A stretch of DNA of 35,117 bases from Flavobacterium taihuense (lineage in GTDB: Bacteria > Bacteroidota > Bacteroidia > Flavobacteriales > Flavobacteriaceae), in the NCBI RefSeq assembly GCF_019351435.1, contig NZ_JAHWYN010000026.1:1-35117 (forward strand), written 5' to 3'. How positions within the stretch are numbered: the stretch's first letter is position 1; each line of letters begins with the position of its first letter. The translations under genes and the position numbers were made by a program. Shown here in pieces: positions 24,014 to 32,778 of the stretch. The notes below the pieces were generated by a model. It was not told where the DNA came from. It saw nothing but the letters and a program-made list of their open reading frames with translations, and made no database searches.

Positions 24014-25804
24014 TTAGAAACAGTATGCGTTTTCTGCAACTAATTTTGTAGTGATGGTTTCTCTTAAACCAACAACATTTGGCATGTTGGTGTATTTAGT
24101 GAAACGACGCAATCCCATTAACATCATACGTTGTTCGTCACCTTCAGCAAAAGAGATAATGCTTTCTTTTCCTTTTTGAGTGATGATGTCAACTGCTTGG
24201 TACAAGTATAATTTTGCCATTGCAATTTGTTCTTTGACTTTGTCTTCACCCGTTGCTTTAGCTAATTTTTCGGTTCTTAAGATGGTACTTTCAGCCATAT
24301 AGATTTCGATTAAAATATCGGAGGCAGCCATCAATAATTGTTGGTGTGCATCTAAGTCTGGACCGTATTTTTGAACGGCACCACCAGCAACCATAAGGAA
24401 TGCTTTTTTCAATTTGGTAATCATTTCTTTTTCTTCAGCAAACAATTCAGAATAATCAGGAGTTTCAAAAGATGGAATTCCCATTAATTCTTCTTGTACT
24501 TTAGAAGCGGGTCCAAGCAAATCAACGTGACCTTTCATGGCTTTTTTGATCAACATTCCAACTGAAAGCATTCTGTTGATTTCGTTTGTACCTTCATAGA
24601 TACGAGCAATACGAGCGTCTCTCCATGCACTTTCCATAGGTGTGTCTTCTGAGAATCCCATTCCTCCAAAGATTTGAATTCCTTCATCAGCACAGTTTTG
24701 AACGTCTTCAGAAACGGCTACTTTCAAGATAGAACACTCGATAGCATATTCTTCAACCCCTTTCAATTCTGATTCTTGGTGCGAAACACCTTCTGCTTCA
24801 CGAGCAGTAATTCTATCTTCAATGTCTTTAGCAGCACGGTATGTAGCACTTTCTCCTGCGTAGCAAGAAGTTGCCATTTCGGCTAATTTTGAACGAATAG
24901 CTCCAAATTGAGAAATCGCAGTATTAAACTGAATTCTTTCATTAGAATAGTTCACCGCTCCAGAAATTACTCTACGTTGTGCATCCAAACAAGCTGCTGC
25001 CAATTTGATACGACCTACGTTCAAGGCATTCATAGCGATTTTGAATCCATTTCCTCTCTCAGACAACATGTTTTCAACAGGGACTTTAGTGTCATTAAAA
25101 AACACTTGACGAGTTGAAGAAGCACGAATACCTAATTTATGTTCTTCTTCATTCATAGAAATTCCATTGTCTGGAGTGTTTTCTACAATAAAACCTGTAA
25201 TGTTTTTGTCGTCACCAATTCTGGCAAATACGATGAATACCGAGCAGAAACCTGCATTCGAAATCCACATTTTTTGTCCAGTGATCGAATATGTTTTTCC
25301 GTCTTCAGATAAAACAGCTTTGGTTTTTCCGGAATTGGCATCAGAACCAGCACCTGGCTCAGTCAGGCAATACGCTCCAAACCATTCTCCAGAAGCTAAT
25401 TTAGGTACGTATTTCTGTTTTTGTTCTTCAGTTCCATATAATGTAATTGGCATAGTTCCAATTCCGGTGTGCGCTCCAAAAGCAGTAGAGAATGAACCCG
25501 TTGCTCCAGAAATATAGTCACATACCAAAACAGTATTTACAAATCCCATTCCCATTCCGCCATAAGCTTCTGGTACAGCTACGCTCAAGAAACCAAGATC
25601 TCCCGCTTTTTTCATACACTCTTGTGTATAAGCATAGTCTTTTTTCTCAAAACGATCTTTGTGTGCCCACAATTCTTTATCTACGAACTCTCTCACAGAA
25701 TCACGCATCATTAATTGCTCTTCATTGAAATCTTCTGGTGTGAAGATATCTTCACATTTTGTTTCTTTTACGATGAATTGACCACCTCTTGTTTTGTCGC
25801 TCAT
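24014..25804 (-). CDS. fadE: Acyl-CoA dehydrogenase (long Bacteroidota form)
   Basis: A 596-aa flavoenzyme for the first step of fatty-acid beta-oxidation (acyl-CoA to trans-2-enoyl-CoA), cytosolic. FAD and substrate motifs: YCLTEPGAGSDA (145-156), KMWISNAGF (178-186), GFKIAMNALNVGR (253-265), QIFGGMGFSED (377-387). The catalytic base is E404 in RIYEGTNEINR. About 185 residues follow the core (to VGLRETITTKLVAENAYCF), as in the VLCAD/ACAD9-type long forms. It is the last gene of the minus-strand operon, 34 bases after the four-helix-bundle gene as annotated here. Confidence 0.93.
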   Translation of the reverse strand: MSDKTRGGQFIVKETKCEDIFTPEDFNEEQLMMRDSVREFVDKELWAHKDRFEKKDYAYTQECMKKAGDLGFLSVAVPEAYGGMGMGFVNTVLVCDYISGATGSFSTAFGAHTGIGTMPITLYGTEEQKQKYVPKLASGEWFGAYCLTEPGAGSDANSGKTKAVLSEDGKTYSITGQKMWISNAGFCSVFIVFARIGDDKNITGFIVENTPDNGISMNEEEHKLGIRASSTRQVFFNDTKVPVENMLSERGNGFKIAMNALNVGRIKLAAACLDAQRRVISGAVNYSNERIQFNTAISQFGAIRSKLAEMATSCYAGESATYRAAKDIEDRITAREAEGVSHQESELKGVEEYAIECSILKVAVSEDVQNCADEGIQIFGGMGFSEDTPMESAWRDARIARIYEGTNEINRMLSVGMLIKKAMKGHVDLLGPASKVQEELMGIPSFETPDYSELFAEEKEMITKLKKAFLMVAGGAVQKYGPDLDAHQQLLMAASDILIEIYMAESTILRTEKLAKATGEDKVKEQIAMAKLYLYQAVDIITQKGKESIISFAEGDEQRMMLMGLRRFTKYTNMPNVVGLRETITTKLVAENAYCF

Positions 25805-25838
25805 TTCTTTGTTATTTTTTAGATTAAAGATGAAAGAA

Positions 25839-26204
25839 TCAAGAAGAAAGATTGTTGTCTAACTTACTTATGAAACCTGTTGTCATCTTTTGAAATTCAA
25901 TTAATTTATTTTCTATTTCTTCTGTTTTTTCTTTTGATAAATAGTCATTTTGACAAGCTATCAGTAATTGTGTCTGTAATTCAAATGAAGAACCTAAACT
26001 AATATTCAAATAATGTTGAAAATGTTTATTTCCTCTATTTGAACCTTCTGCGATATTTGAAGGCATTGAGACGGAGCATCGATTCATTTGACTAGATAAA
26101 CTATAAGTTTCTAATTTTGGAAAAGTAAAAGTCAGCTTGTAAATATCATTTGTAATTTCCATAGCTAAAATCCAAATTTTCAAATTCTTAAAATTATGTC
26201 TCAT
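25839..26204 (-). CDS. Four-helix-bundle protein (S23 rRNA IVS-encoded-like)
   Basis: A 121-aa helical protein matching the S23/23S-rRNA-intervening-sequence family: NFKNLKIWILAMEITNDIY at the start, then FPKLETYSLSSQMNRCSVSMPSNIAEGSNRG (about 30-60) and a final LIACQNDYLSKE region. I start at the ATG at 26204 (MRHNFKNLKIW); the TTG at 26219 is less likely. Members form pentamers of four-helix bundles and have no proven function. It is inserted between the thiolase and acyl-CoA dehydrogenase genes, where an enzyme would be expected. It keeps the same orientation and would be co-transcribed. Confidence 0.85.
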   Translation of the reverse strand: MRHNFKNLKIWILAMEITNDIYKLTFTFPKLETYSLSSQMNRCSVSMPSNIAEGSNRGNKHFQHYLNISLGSSFELQTQLLIACQNDYLSKEKTEEIENKLIEFQKMTTGFISKLDNNLSS

Positions 26205-26275
26205 GTTTTTTTGAGCCAAGATAAGAAACTATGAATTTAAAAAGTAGGTTTTTTATTGCTTTTTAAAAATCTACT

Positions 26276-26300
26276 CTCTTGCCTCTTTGTTCTTTCTTCT
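26276..26300 (+). repeat. 25-bp repeat, copy 1 (inverted partner at 27512)
   Basis: A 25-base pyrimidine-rich sequence starting CTCTTGCCTC, just downstream of the thiolase stop. Its inverted copy at 27512-27536 matches in 24 of 25 positions, so the two copies flank the thiolase gene. Confidence 0.7.
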
Positions 26301-26304
26301 CTTT

Positions 26305-27486
26305 TTAAAGAACCTCGTATATCCCCGCACTTCCCTGTCCAGTTCCCACACACATAGAAACAATTCCGTATTTGCTTCCTCTGCGTTTCATCTCGTCAAA
26401 CAATTGAACAGATAATTTGGCTCCAGTACAACCCAGTGGGTGACCCAAGGCAATAGCTCCACCATTCACATTGATGATGTCAGGATTCAAGTTCAGTTCG
26501 CGAGTAACTGCCAATGCTTGTGAAGCAAAAGCTTCGTTCAATTCAATTAGATCGATATCATTCAGAGTTAATCCTGCTTGTTTCAATGCTTTTGGAATTG
26601 CTTTTACGGGACCAATACCCATTATTCTTGGTTCAACACCTGCAGAAGCGAAGTTTACCAATCGAGCGATAGGTTCAAGGTTTAATTCTTTTACCATTTC
26701 TTCGCTCATAACTAGTACGAAAGCAGCACCATCACTCATTTGTGAAGAGTTACCAGCAGTTACGCTTCCGTCGGCAGCAAAAACAGCTCTAAGGCCTGCC
26801 AATGCTTCCAAAGAAGTACCAGCTCTTGGTCCTTCGTCTTTGTTTACAACGTATGATTTGGTTTCTTTTTTACCATTCTCATTGATAAAAGTTTGCTCTA
26901 CTGTAATAGGCACAATTTGTTTGTCAAATTTACCTTCAGCTTGAGCTTTCAATGCTTTATTATGCGATTGAAAAGCAAATTCATCTTGGTCTGCACGAGA
27001 GATGTTGAATTGTTTTGCTACCGCTTCCGATGTCAATCCCATTCCCCAGTAGTAATCCTCGTGTCCCGCTTTTGCAACAGCATAATCCGGAGTAGGTTTG
27101 TAACCTCCCATTGGAATAAAACTCATGCTTTCGGCTCCACCGGCAATGATACAATGTGCCATTCCAGATTGAATTTTGGCAGTTGCCATTCCGATTGTTT
27201 CCAATCCTGAAGCGCAATATCTGTTTACGGTAACACCTGGAACATCGTCTACTTTTAATCCCATCAAAGAGATTAAACGGCCTACGTTCAAACCTTGTTC
27301 TGCTTCCGGCATGGCGTTTCCTACCATAACGTCGTCAATACGTGTTTTGTCAAAATCAGGCAACTCATTCATCATGTATTGAATGGTTTCTGCAGCCAAC
27401 TCATCAGGTCTTTTAAATCTAAAAACTCCTTTTGGGGCTTTACCTACCGCAGTACGGTAAGCTTTAACTATATATGCTGTTTTCAT
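26305..27486 (-). CDS. fadA: Acetyl-CoA C-acyltransferase (3-ketoacyl-CoA thiolase)
   Basis: A 393-aa thiolase that cleaves 3-ketoacyl-CoA with CoA to acetyl-CoA and a shortened acyl-CoA, the last beta-oxidation step. Catalytic residues: nucleophilic C91 in VNRYCASGLET, the GGAIALGHPLGCTGA histidine motif, and the proton-donating Cys of MCVGTGQGSAG near the C-terminus. NEAFASQALAV is also present. I start at the ATG at 27486 (MKTAYIVKAYRTA); the in-frame TTG at 27540 would add an 18-residue non-family extension. It lies between the FadB-like gene and the four-helix-bundle gene. Confidence 0.95.
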   Translation of the reverse strand: MKTAYIVKAYRTAVGKAPKGVFRFKRPDELAAETIQYMMNELPDFDKTRIDDVMVGNAMPEAEQGLNVGRLISLMGLKVDDVPGVTVNRYCASGLETIGMATAKIQSGMAHCIIAGGAESMSFIPMGGYKPTPDYAVAKAGHEDYYWGMGLTSEAVAKQFNISRADQDEFAFQSHNKALKAQAEGKFDKQIVPITVEQTFINENGKKETKSYVVNKDEGPRAGTSLEALAGLRAVFAADGSVTAGNSSQMSDGAAFVLVMSEEMVKELNLEPIARLVNFASAGVEPRIMGIGPVKAIPKALKQAGLTLNDIDLIELNEAFASQALAVTRELNLNPDIINVNGGAIALGHPLGCTGAKLSVQLFDEMKRRGSKYGIVSMCVGTGQGSAGIYEVL

Positions 27487-27511
27487 TGTTTTTCTTTTTT
27501 TAAGATTTATT

Positions 27512-27536
27512 AGAAGAAAGAAGAAAGAGGCAAGAG
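27512..27536 (-). repeat. 25-bp repeat, copy 2 (inverted)
   Basis: The reverse complement of copy 1 with one difference (14th base, C for G). It lies in the 96-base gap before the thiolase start. The adjacent bases 27530-27542 and 27561-27573 also pair as a 13-bp hairpin (one G-U), with an 18-nt loop, in the fadB-fadA transcript. Confidence 0.65.
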
Positions 27537-27582
27537 ACAAGATATTTCTAAAGTCTTGCTTCTTGTTTCTTGCATCTATTCT

Positions 27583-29973
27583 CTAATTACGAAGCGGTTT
27601 CCCTTTGGTTAACATAAACTGAATTCTCTCCAATGTTTTTCTTTCGGTACAAAGAGACAAGAAAGCTTCTCTTTCAATGTCTAATAAATACTGTTCAGAC
27701 ACCAATGTAGCTTCAGATAAATCACCACCAGCCATAACATAAGCCAGTTTGTTTGCAATTTTAAGATCGTGTTCCGAGATGTATTTACCGGCAACCATTT
27801 GGTTAGTTCCTACCAAGAACATTCCCAGTGCTTGTTTACCTAAAACCTTAACATCTGTTCTGCGAATCGGTTGAGTATAACCCGCTTCTGCCATTAATAA
27901 AGCATGTTTCTTAGCTTCAGCAATTTGACGGTCTTTGTTTACAACGATAATATCTTTACCGTGTTGTAAAAGTCCAGTATCAAATGCTTCGTAACCTGAA
28001 GTCGATACTTTTGCCATAGCGATGGTCATAAAATATTCTTGCAGCACATTCAATTCCACATCATTTTTACGAAATAAATCAGAGGCACGCAAGGCCAATT
28101 CTTTCGAACCACCACCGCCAGGAATTACCCCAACACCAAATTCAACCAGCCCCATATAGGTTTCTGCAGCAGCAACCACTTTATCAGCATGTAAGCTCAT
28201 TTCGCAACCACCACCAAAAGTCATTCCGTGAGGAGCAACTACAACCGGGATTCCGGAATAACGAACACGCATCATCGTGTCCTGGAACATTTTGATGGCC
28301 ATATTCAATTCATCGTATTCTTGCTCCACTGCCATCATGAAAATCATTCCGATATTGGCACCAACTGAGAAATTCGCTGCTTGGTTTCCAATAACCAAAC
28401 CTTGGTATTCTTTTTCGGATAAATCTATCGCTTTATTGATCGCAGCTAAAACATCACCTCCAATAGTATTCATTTTGGATTGGAATTCTAAATTCAAAAT
28501 TCCGTCTCCCAAATCTTGGATGATCGCACCACTATTACTCCAAACTTTTTTGCTTTCGCGAATGTTGTTCAGGATGATAAAAGCATCTTGACCAGGAACT
28601 TTAGTCTGCGATTTGGTTGGAATATTGTAGAAATAAGTCGCTCCTTCTTTAATACTGTAAAAACTTGTACTTCCAGAAGCTAACATTTCGGTAACCCAAG
28701 GGGCTGGCTCAAGACCTTCGGCTTTCATGATTTCGATTCCATTTTGAACACCAATGGCATCCCAAATTTCGAATGGACCATTTTCCCATCCAAAACCAGC
28801 TTTCATGGCATCGTCTATTTTGTATAACTCATCAGAGATTTCAGGAATACGGTTGGAAACGTAAGCAAACATTCCAGCAAAACTTTTGCGGTAGAATTCA
28901 CCTGCTTTGTCCTTTCCTTTAACCAAAACCTTAAATCTGTTGATAGGTTTGTCGATTGTTTTTGTTAATTCCAAAGTAGCAAAAGAAGCTCTTTTGGCAG
29001 GACGGTATTCAAGAGTATCCAAGTCCAAAGAAAGAATATCTTTGTCTACTTTTTTGTAAAAACCTTGGCCAGTTTTGCTTCCCAACCATTTGTTTTCCAT
29101 CATTTTGTTAACAAATTCCGGAAGTTTGAACAATTCGTGTTGTTCGTCTGTTGGGCAGTTTTCGTAGATTCCGTTGGCCACATGTACCAAAGTATCCAAT
29201 CCAACAACATCTACAGTTCTGAAAGTAGCCGATTTTGGGCGACCAATAACCGGTCCTGTCAATTTATCTACTTCTTCAATAGTCAATCCCAATTCTTTTA
29301 CCAAGTGGAACAAACTTTGGATTCCGTAAATACCAATACGGTTTCCAATAAATGCTGGAGTATCTTTGGCAACAACCGAAGTTTTTCCCAAGAATTTCTC
29401 TCCGTATATGGTTAAGAAATCCAATACTTCTGTTGAAGTTTGTGGACCAGGAATAATTTCGAATAATTTTAAGTAACGAGCAGGGTTAAAAAAGTGAGTA
29501 CCGCAGAAATGTTTTTGGAAATCTTCGCTACGTCCTTCGCTCATAAAGTGAATCGGAATACCAGAAGTGTTTGATGTTACCAAAGTTCCTGGTTTTCTGA
29601 ATTTTTCAATTTGCTCAAAAACCATTTTTTTGATGTCCAAACGCTCCACAACCACCTCGATAATCCAATCTACATTGGCAATCTTGGCCATATCGTCCGT
29701 AGTATTTCCAGTGGTGATTCGGCTGGCGAATTTTTGACTGTAAATAGGAGAGGGCTTTGATTTTAAGGAGTTGGCCAAATGTTCGTTTACCACACGGTTG
29801 CGAACAATTTTACTCTCAAGCGTTAGCCCTTTTTTGGCTTCTGCATCGGTCAATTCTCTTGGTACAATGTCCAAAAGCAAGACTTCTACACCAATGTTGG
29901 CAAAATGACAAGCAATTCCTGAACCCATAATTCCGGATCCAATTACTGCAACTTTTTTAATGGTTCGTTTCAT
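27583..29973 (-). CDS. fadB: FadB-like bifunctional 3-hydroxyacyl-CoA dehydrogenase / enoyl-CoA hydratase
   Basis: A 796-aa enzyme, dehydrogenase first and hydratase last, the order of FadN/Bacteroidota enzymes and not of E. coli FadB. N-terminal Rossmann loop GSGIMGSG (12-19); catalytic H160 in CGTHFFNP and E172 in LKLFEIIPG; NAD domain followed by the helical dimer domain (to about 430). The enoyl-CoA hydratase part begins near residue 490 (LNLEFQSKMNTIGGD). It keeps both catalytic glutamates, in TFGGGCEMSL and GLVEFGVGVIPGGGG. It catalyses steps two and three of beta-oxidation. It comes right after the MarR gene. Confidence 0.94.
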   Translation of the reverse strand: MKRTIKKVAVIGSGIMGSGIACHFANIGVEVLLLDIVPRELTDAEAKKGLTLESKIVRNRVVNEHLANSLKSKPSPIYSQKFASRITTGNTTDDMAKIANVDWIIEVVVERLDIKKMVFEQIEKFRKPGTLVTSNTSGIPIHFMSEGRSEDFQKHFCGTHFFNPARYLKLFEIIPGPQTSTEVLDFLTIYGEKFLGKTSVVAKDTPAFIGNRIGIYGIQSLFHLVKELGLTIEEVDKLTGPVIGRPKSATFRTVDVVGLDTLVHVANGIYENCPTDEQHELFKLPEFVNKMMENKWLGSKTGQGFYKKVDKDILSLDLDTLEYRPAKRASFATLELTKTIDKPINRFKVLVKGKDKAGEFYRKSFAGMFAYVSNRIPEISDELYKIDDAMKAGFGWENGPFEIWDAIGVQNGIEIMKAEGLEPAPWVTEMLASGSTSFYSIKEGATYFYNIPTKSQTKVPGQDAFIILNNIRESKKVWSNSGAIIQDLGDGILNLEFQSKMNTIGGDVLAAINKAIDLSEKEYQGLVIGNQAANFSVGANIGMIFMMAVEQEYDELNMAIKMFQDTMMRVRYSGIPVVVAPHGMTFGGGCEMSLHADKVVAAAETYMGLVEFGVGVIPGGGGSKELALRASDLFRKNDVELNVLQEYFMTIAMAKVSTSGYEAFDTGLLQHGKDIIVVNKDRQIAEAKKHALLMAEAGYTQPIRRTDVKVLGKQALGMFLVGTNQMVAGKYISEHDLKIANKLAYVMAGGDLSEATLVSEQYLLDIEREAFLSLCTERKTLERIQFMLTKGKPLRN

Positions 29974-30030
29974 ACGTAGCTAATATTTGTTTTTTTAATT
30001 GAATATGCTATTGCCATTTTTCATTATTTT

Positions 30031-30510
30031 TTAATGATTTTGAATCTTGGCAATGTCATTAGTACTGTTTTCTTGTTGATTAAATATGTTTTTATTCTGA
30101 ATTAGTTCGTTTATTATTTCTGCCACTTCTATGAAAGTGTTTATCTTTTCTTCCGAAATGTGTTTTCTTACGGATTCATTAAAATTCAAAACGGTATTCT
30201 TCGAAAGCTCTCTTTTTTCTTTCCCGAAATCGGTCAGGTAAATCAAAACGCCTCTGCCGTCTTCCGGATTTTTCTTGCGGGTGATTAGCCCTTTTTCTTC
30301 CATCGATTTCAACGTTCTGGTCAAACTTGTAGCTTCCATTCCCATTCTGGGTCCCAAGGCAGTTGACGGTGTTCCTTCTTCTCTGTCAATACTTAATAAT
30401 GCAAATCCAGTGGCCATTGTAGCGTCATATTTATGAGCTTCTTCGTTGTACATTCTGGATACGGCTTGCCAAGTTGCTCTTAGGATATAATCTATTGTTT
30501 TGTTTTTCAT
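30031..30510 (-). CDS. MarR-family regulator of the beta-oxidation operon
   Basis: A 159-aa winged-helix regulator. The core runs from about residue 20 to 130, with GFALLSIDREEGTPSTALGPRMGMEATSLTRTLKSMEEKGLI as the HTH and the NPEDGRGVLIYLTDFGK wing (DxRG...LT motif). It is the first gene of a five-gene unit (regulator, fadB, fadA, four-helix-bundle, acyl-CoA dehydrogenase), with 57 bases to fadB. By position it most likely represses its own operon and responds to fatty acids or acyl-CoA. Two related sites (30550 and 30634) precede it. The effector is inferred. Confidence 0.88.
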   Translation of the reverse strand: MKNKTIDYILRATWQAVSRMYNEEAHKYDATMATGFALLSIDREEGTPSTALGPRMGMEATSLTRTLKSMEEKGLITRKKNPEDGRGVLIYLTDFGKEKRELSKNTVLNFNESVRKHISEEKINTFIEVAEIINELIQNKNIFNQQENSTNDIAKIQNH

Positions 30511-30528
30511 ATTCTACTATATCGATTT

Positions 30529-30536
30529 CAAAAGTA
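30529..30536 (-). promoter_or_regulatory. -7 promoter box of the MarR-fad operon
   Basis: The minus strand reads TACTTTTG, an exact TAnnTTTG, 19 bases before the MarR start. The -33 region coincides with the palindrome at 30550-30561. Confidence 0.55.
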
Positions 30537-30549
30537 ATAAAAAAAATAC

Positions 30550-30561
30550 TATGCACGCATA
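30550..30561. promoter_or_regulatory. Putative MarR operator, site 1
   Basis: A 12-bp inverted repeat, TATGC-AC-GCATA, placed about 28-39 bases upstream of the predicted start of the operon, where bound protein would block the -33 element. Confidence 0.5.
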
Positions 30562-30633
30562 ATAAATTTCGTTTTTTTTTAATATTTTATAAATATAGAT
30601 AAAAAACTCCTTTGAAATAAGGACTTTAGAAAA

Positions 30634-30645
30634 TATTATGCATGC
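30634..30645. promoter_or_regulatory. Putative MarR operator, site 2
   Basis: TATTATGCATGC here and TACTATGCACGC at 30547-30558 differ by two C/T changes (shared TAYTATGCAYGC). Two similar sites 87 bases apart suggest cooperative or dual-site binding. Confidence 0.4.
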
Positions 30646-30996
30646 GCTGTATATTCTTATTTTAACAAAAAGGATACTTTTTTGAGTTTTGAAAAAATAG
30701 AGTGGAAATTATGATTTGAGTAATCAAAATCGGATTATTCCAAGCCCTTTTGGATTTGACTGACAACCGATAAACTGATTTATTCACTTTTTACGGATTG
30801 CCGCAATTTTAAGAAATTTATTATAATTATATTTGAAGGAAACAAATTGACTCTGTTAATAAATTTAGGTGCAGAATGGAGGTATAGGATTTGATTTTGA
30901 AAACTGTATAATTTTATCAGGATGATACTAGTGGATTTGGTAATGATAAAATGATGAATTGGTAGTTGGCTAAAAAAAATTAATAAAATAAAGAAC

Positions 30997-32778
30997 ATGT
31001 ATTTGTCAGAATTAAGGCTTTGGAATTTTAGAAAATATGGTTTAGAAAAGCCATTAGATTTGAGTTCACCAAATCTAGTTGTTCCTTTTAATAAAGGATT
31101 AAACGTTTTAATTGGAGAAAATGATTCTGGTAAAACTGCAATTATAGATGCAATTAAATTAGTTTTGAAAACTCACGCTTATGAATGGATTAAAGTAGAA
31201 AATGAAGATTTTTATCACAATAATAATCGCCTAAGAATTGAAATTGAATTTAAAGGATTGAAAGATAACGAAGCCAAAAATTTTATTGAATGGCTTGGTT
31301 GGACTAAAGAAAAAGAGAATGATATTCCAGTTTTACGTTTAATCTATGACGTAAGTAAGGATAAGGATGGTAGAATTTTACCTACTGATATTAAAGCAGG
31401 AATGGACGATATTGGCTATCCACTTAATGCAGAAGCAAGAGATTATTTAAAATGTACTTATCTTAAAGCCTTGAGAGATGCAAACGCTGACTTAACTTCC
31501 AAAAAGAATTCTCGTTTATCTCAAATTCTGCAAGAACATAAATTGTTCAAAAAAGGTAAGAATAATGAAGAGCATATTTTTGTAGAAAAATTTAAAAAAA
31601 TTAATGAAGAAATTGAAAATTGGTTTAAAGACGAAAATAAAATAGATGATTTATCAAAAAGTAATAAAGAAGAGATAAAAGACAAAATAGATGAATTCTT
31701 GAAGAAATTTATCGATAACAAATACGAATCTATTTTTTCTCTTGGAAAAGCAGAAATAAAAAACATCCTTGAAAAAATATCTTTAGGAATTGAAAATGAG
31801 AAAAATTTAGGATTAGGAACAATGAATCGACTTTATATGTCGGCTGAGTTGCTTCATTTGAAAAAGGAAAATTGGGATGGTTTAAGATTGTGTATGATAG
31901 AAGAATTAGAAGCGCATCTTCATCCTCAAGCTCAAATGAAAATTATTAACGCATTGAAAGAAAAAGAAGGAGAAGAAACTATTCAATATATTTTGACAAC
32001 ACATAGTCCTAATATTGCTTCAAAAGTTCCTTTAAAATCTTTATTAATTTGCAAACACAATCAAGTTTTTCCAATGGGTGAAGGAAAAACTAAATTAGAT
32101 TCAAAAGATTATATTTATTTAGAACGCTTTTTAGATGTTACAAAATCAAATTTATTTTTTGCTAAAGGCGTAATAATTGTTGAAGGTTGGTCAGAAGAAA
32201 TATTAATTCCGGCTTTAGCAAAAAAAATGGGTTATGATTTAACTGCAAAAGAAGTTTCTATTATAAATGTAGCTTCAACCGCTTATCTACATTTTGCAAA
32301 AATATTTTTAAGACAAAATGAAGAAGAGAAGATGAAAATTCCGGTGAGTATTGTTACAGATTTAGACAATAGACCCGAAGAAGATGGGGATTTCGTAGCT
32401 CTTGATAAGTTAGAAGGAAAGGCAAAAACTAAATATGAAAACCTAGAAAAATTAAGAAAAGAGCTTGACAAAACCAAAATAGAATTAGAATTAGCTGAAC
32501 AATGGACTTTGGAGTGGTGTTTATATTGTTCTGCTAATTTATCAGAACTCTTTAAAAAGTCATTAAAGAATGTTCACCCAACCATATTTAAAAGTTCTTT
32601 TGATGAATTTATTCCAATGTTAAAGAAGAAAAGTTCTTCAAAATTAGATAAAGTTAAAATCGCAACTGATTTTGCAAAAAAAATAGAAGAAGATAAAAAT
32701 TTGGTAATTGATGAAGAAGACAAACACATAAAATATTTAGTTGATGCTATAAAACACGCTTGCAGTTATGAAAATTAA
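30997..32778 (+). CDS. gajA: Gabija GajA-like OLD-family ATPase/TOPRIM nuclease
   Basis: A 593-aa OLD-family (class 2) endonuclease. The SMC-type ATPase starts FNKGLNVLIGENDSGKTAIID with Walker A at 40-47 (K46). A coiled, lysine-rich insert spans about 185-265. The ABC signature-like LGLG is at 271-274, Walker B MIEELEAHLHP has E302/E303, and the H-loop is ILTTHSPN (H336). The TOPRIM part has E396 and E400 in VEGWSEEIL, and D455/D457 in VTDLDNRP. Its gene overlaps the next helicase gene by 11 bases, the arrangement of the two-gene Gabija anti-phage system. There GajA nicks DNA and is inhibited by nucleotides, and the complex is activated when phage depletes them. The gene is A-rich compared with the fad operon. 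Confidence 0.92.
   Translation: MYLSELRLWNFRKYGLEKPLDLSSPNLVVPFNKGLNVLIGENDSGKTAIIDAIKLVLKTHAYEWIKVENEDFYHNNNRLRIEIEFKGLKDNEAKNFIEWLGWTKEKENDIPVLRLIYDVSKDKDGRILPTDIKAGMDDIGYPLNAEARDYLKCTYLKALRDANADLTSKKNSRLSQILQEHKLFKKGKNNEEHIFVEKFKKINEEIENWFKDENKIDDLSKSNKEEIKDKIDEFLKKFIDNKYESIFSLGKAEIKNILEKISLGIENEKNLGLGTMNRLYMSAELLHLKKENWDGLRLCMIEELEAHLHPQAQMKIINALKEKEGEETIQYILTTHSPNIASKVPLKSLLICKHNQVFPMGEGKTKLDSKDYIYLERFLDVTKSNLFFAKGVIIVEGWSEEILIPALAKKMGYDLTAKEVSIINVASTAYLHFAKIFLRQNEEEKMKIPVSIVTDLDNRPEEDGDFVALDKLEGKAKTKYENLEKLRKELDKTKIELELAEQWTLEWCLYCSANLSELFKKSLKNVHPTIFKSSFDEFIPMLKKKSSSKLDKVKIATDFAKKIEEDKNLVIDEEDKHIKYLVDAIKHACSYEN

Larger units (their letters stand above)
30511..30996. other. Divergent intergenic region of 486 bases (fad operon / gabija)
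   Basis: Its left part holds the fad promoter and operators described separately. The right part, about 30660-30996, is AT-rich; I see no convincing gene (a minus-strand frame of 72 codons is low-complexity and unlikely). No TAnnTTTG box was found close before gajA; TATAATTTTA around 30905 is a weak candidate. The change of composition towards the A-rich gajAB genes suggests a transferred segment begins here. Confidence 0.55.

Noticed and set aside
27487..27540. N-terminal extension of the thiolase from a TTG
   Set aside because: It adds a lysine/phenylalanine-rich stretch read from the repeat region; the thiolase domain starts at MKTAYIVKAYRTA.
30780..30998. A 72-codon minus-strand frame in the gap before gajA
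   Set aside because: Low-complexity, AT-driven composition, no start context, no promoter and no recognisable motif; it overlaps the gajA start region. Most likely non-coding.
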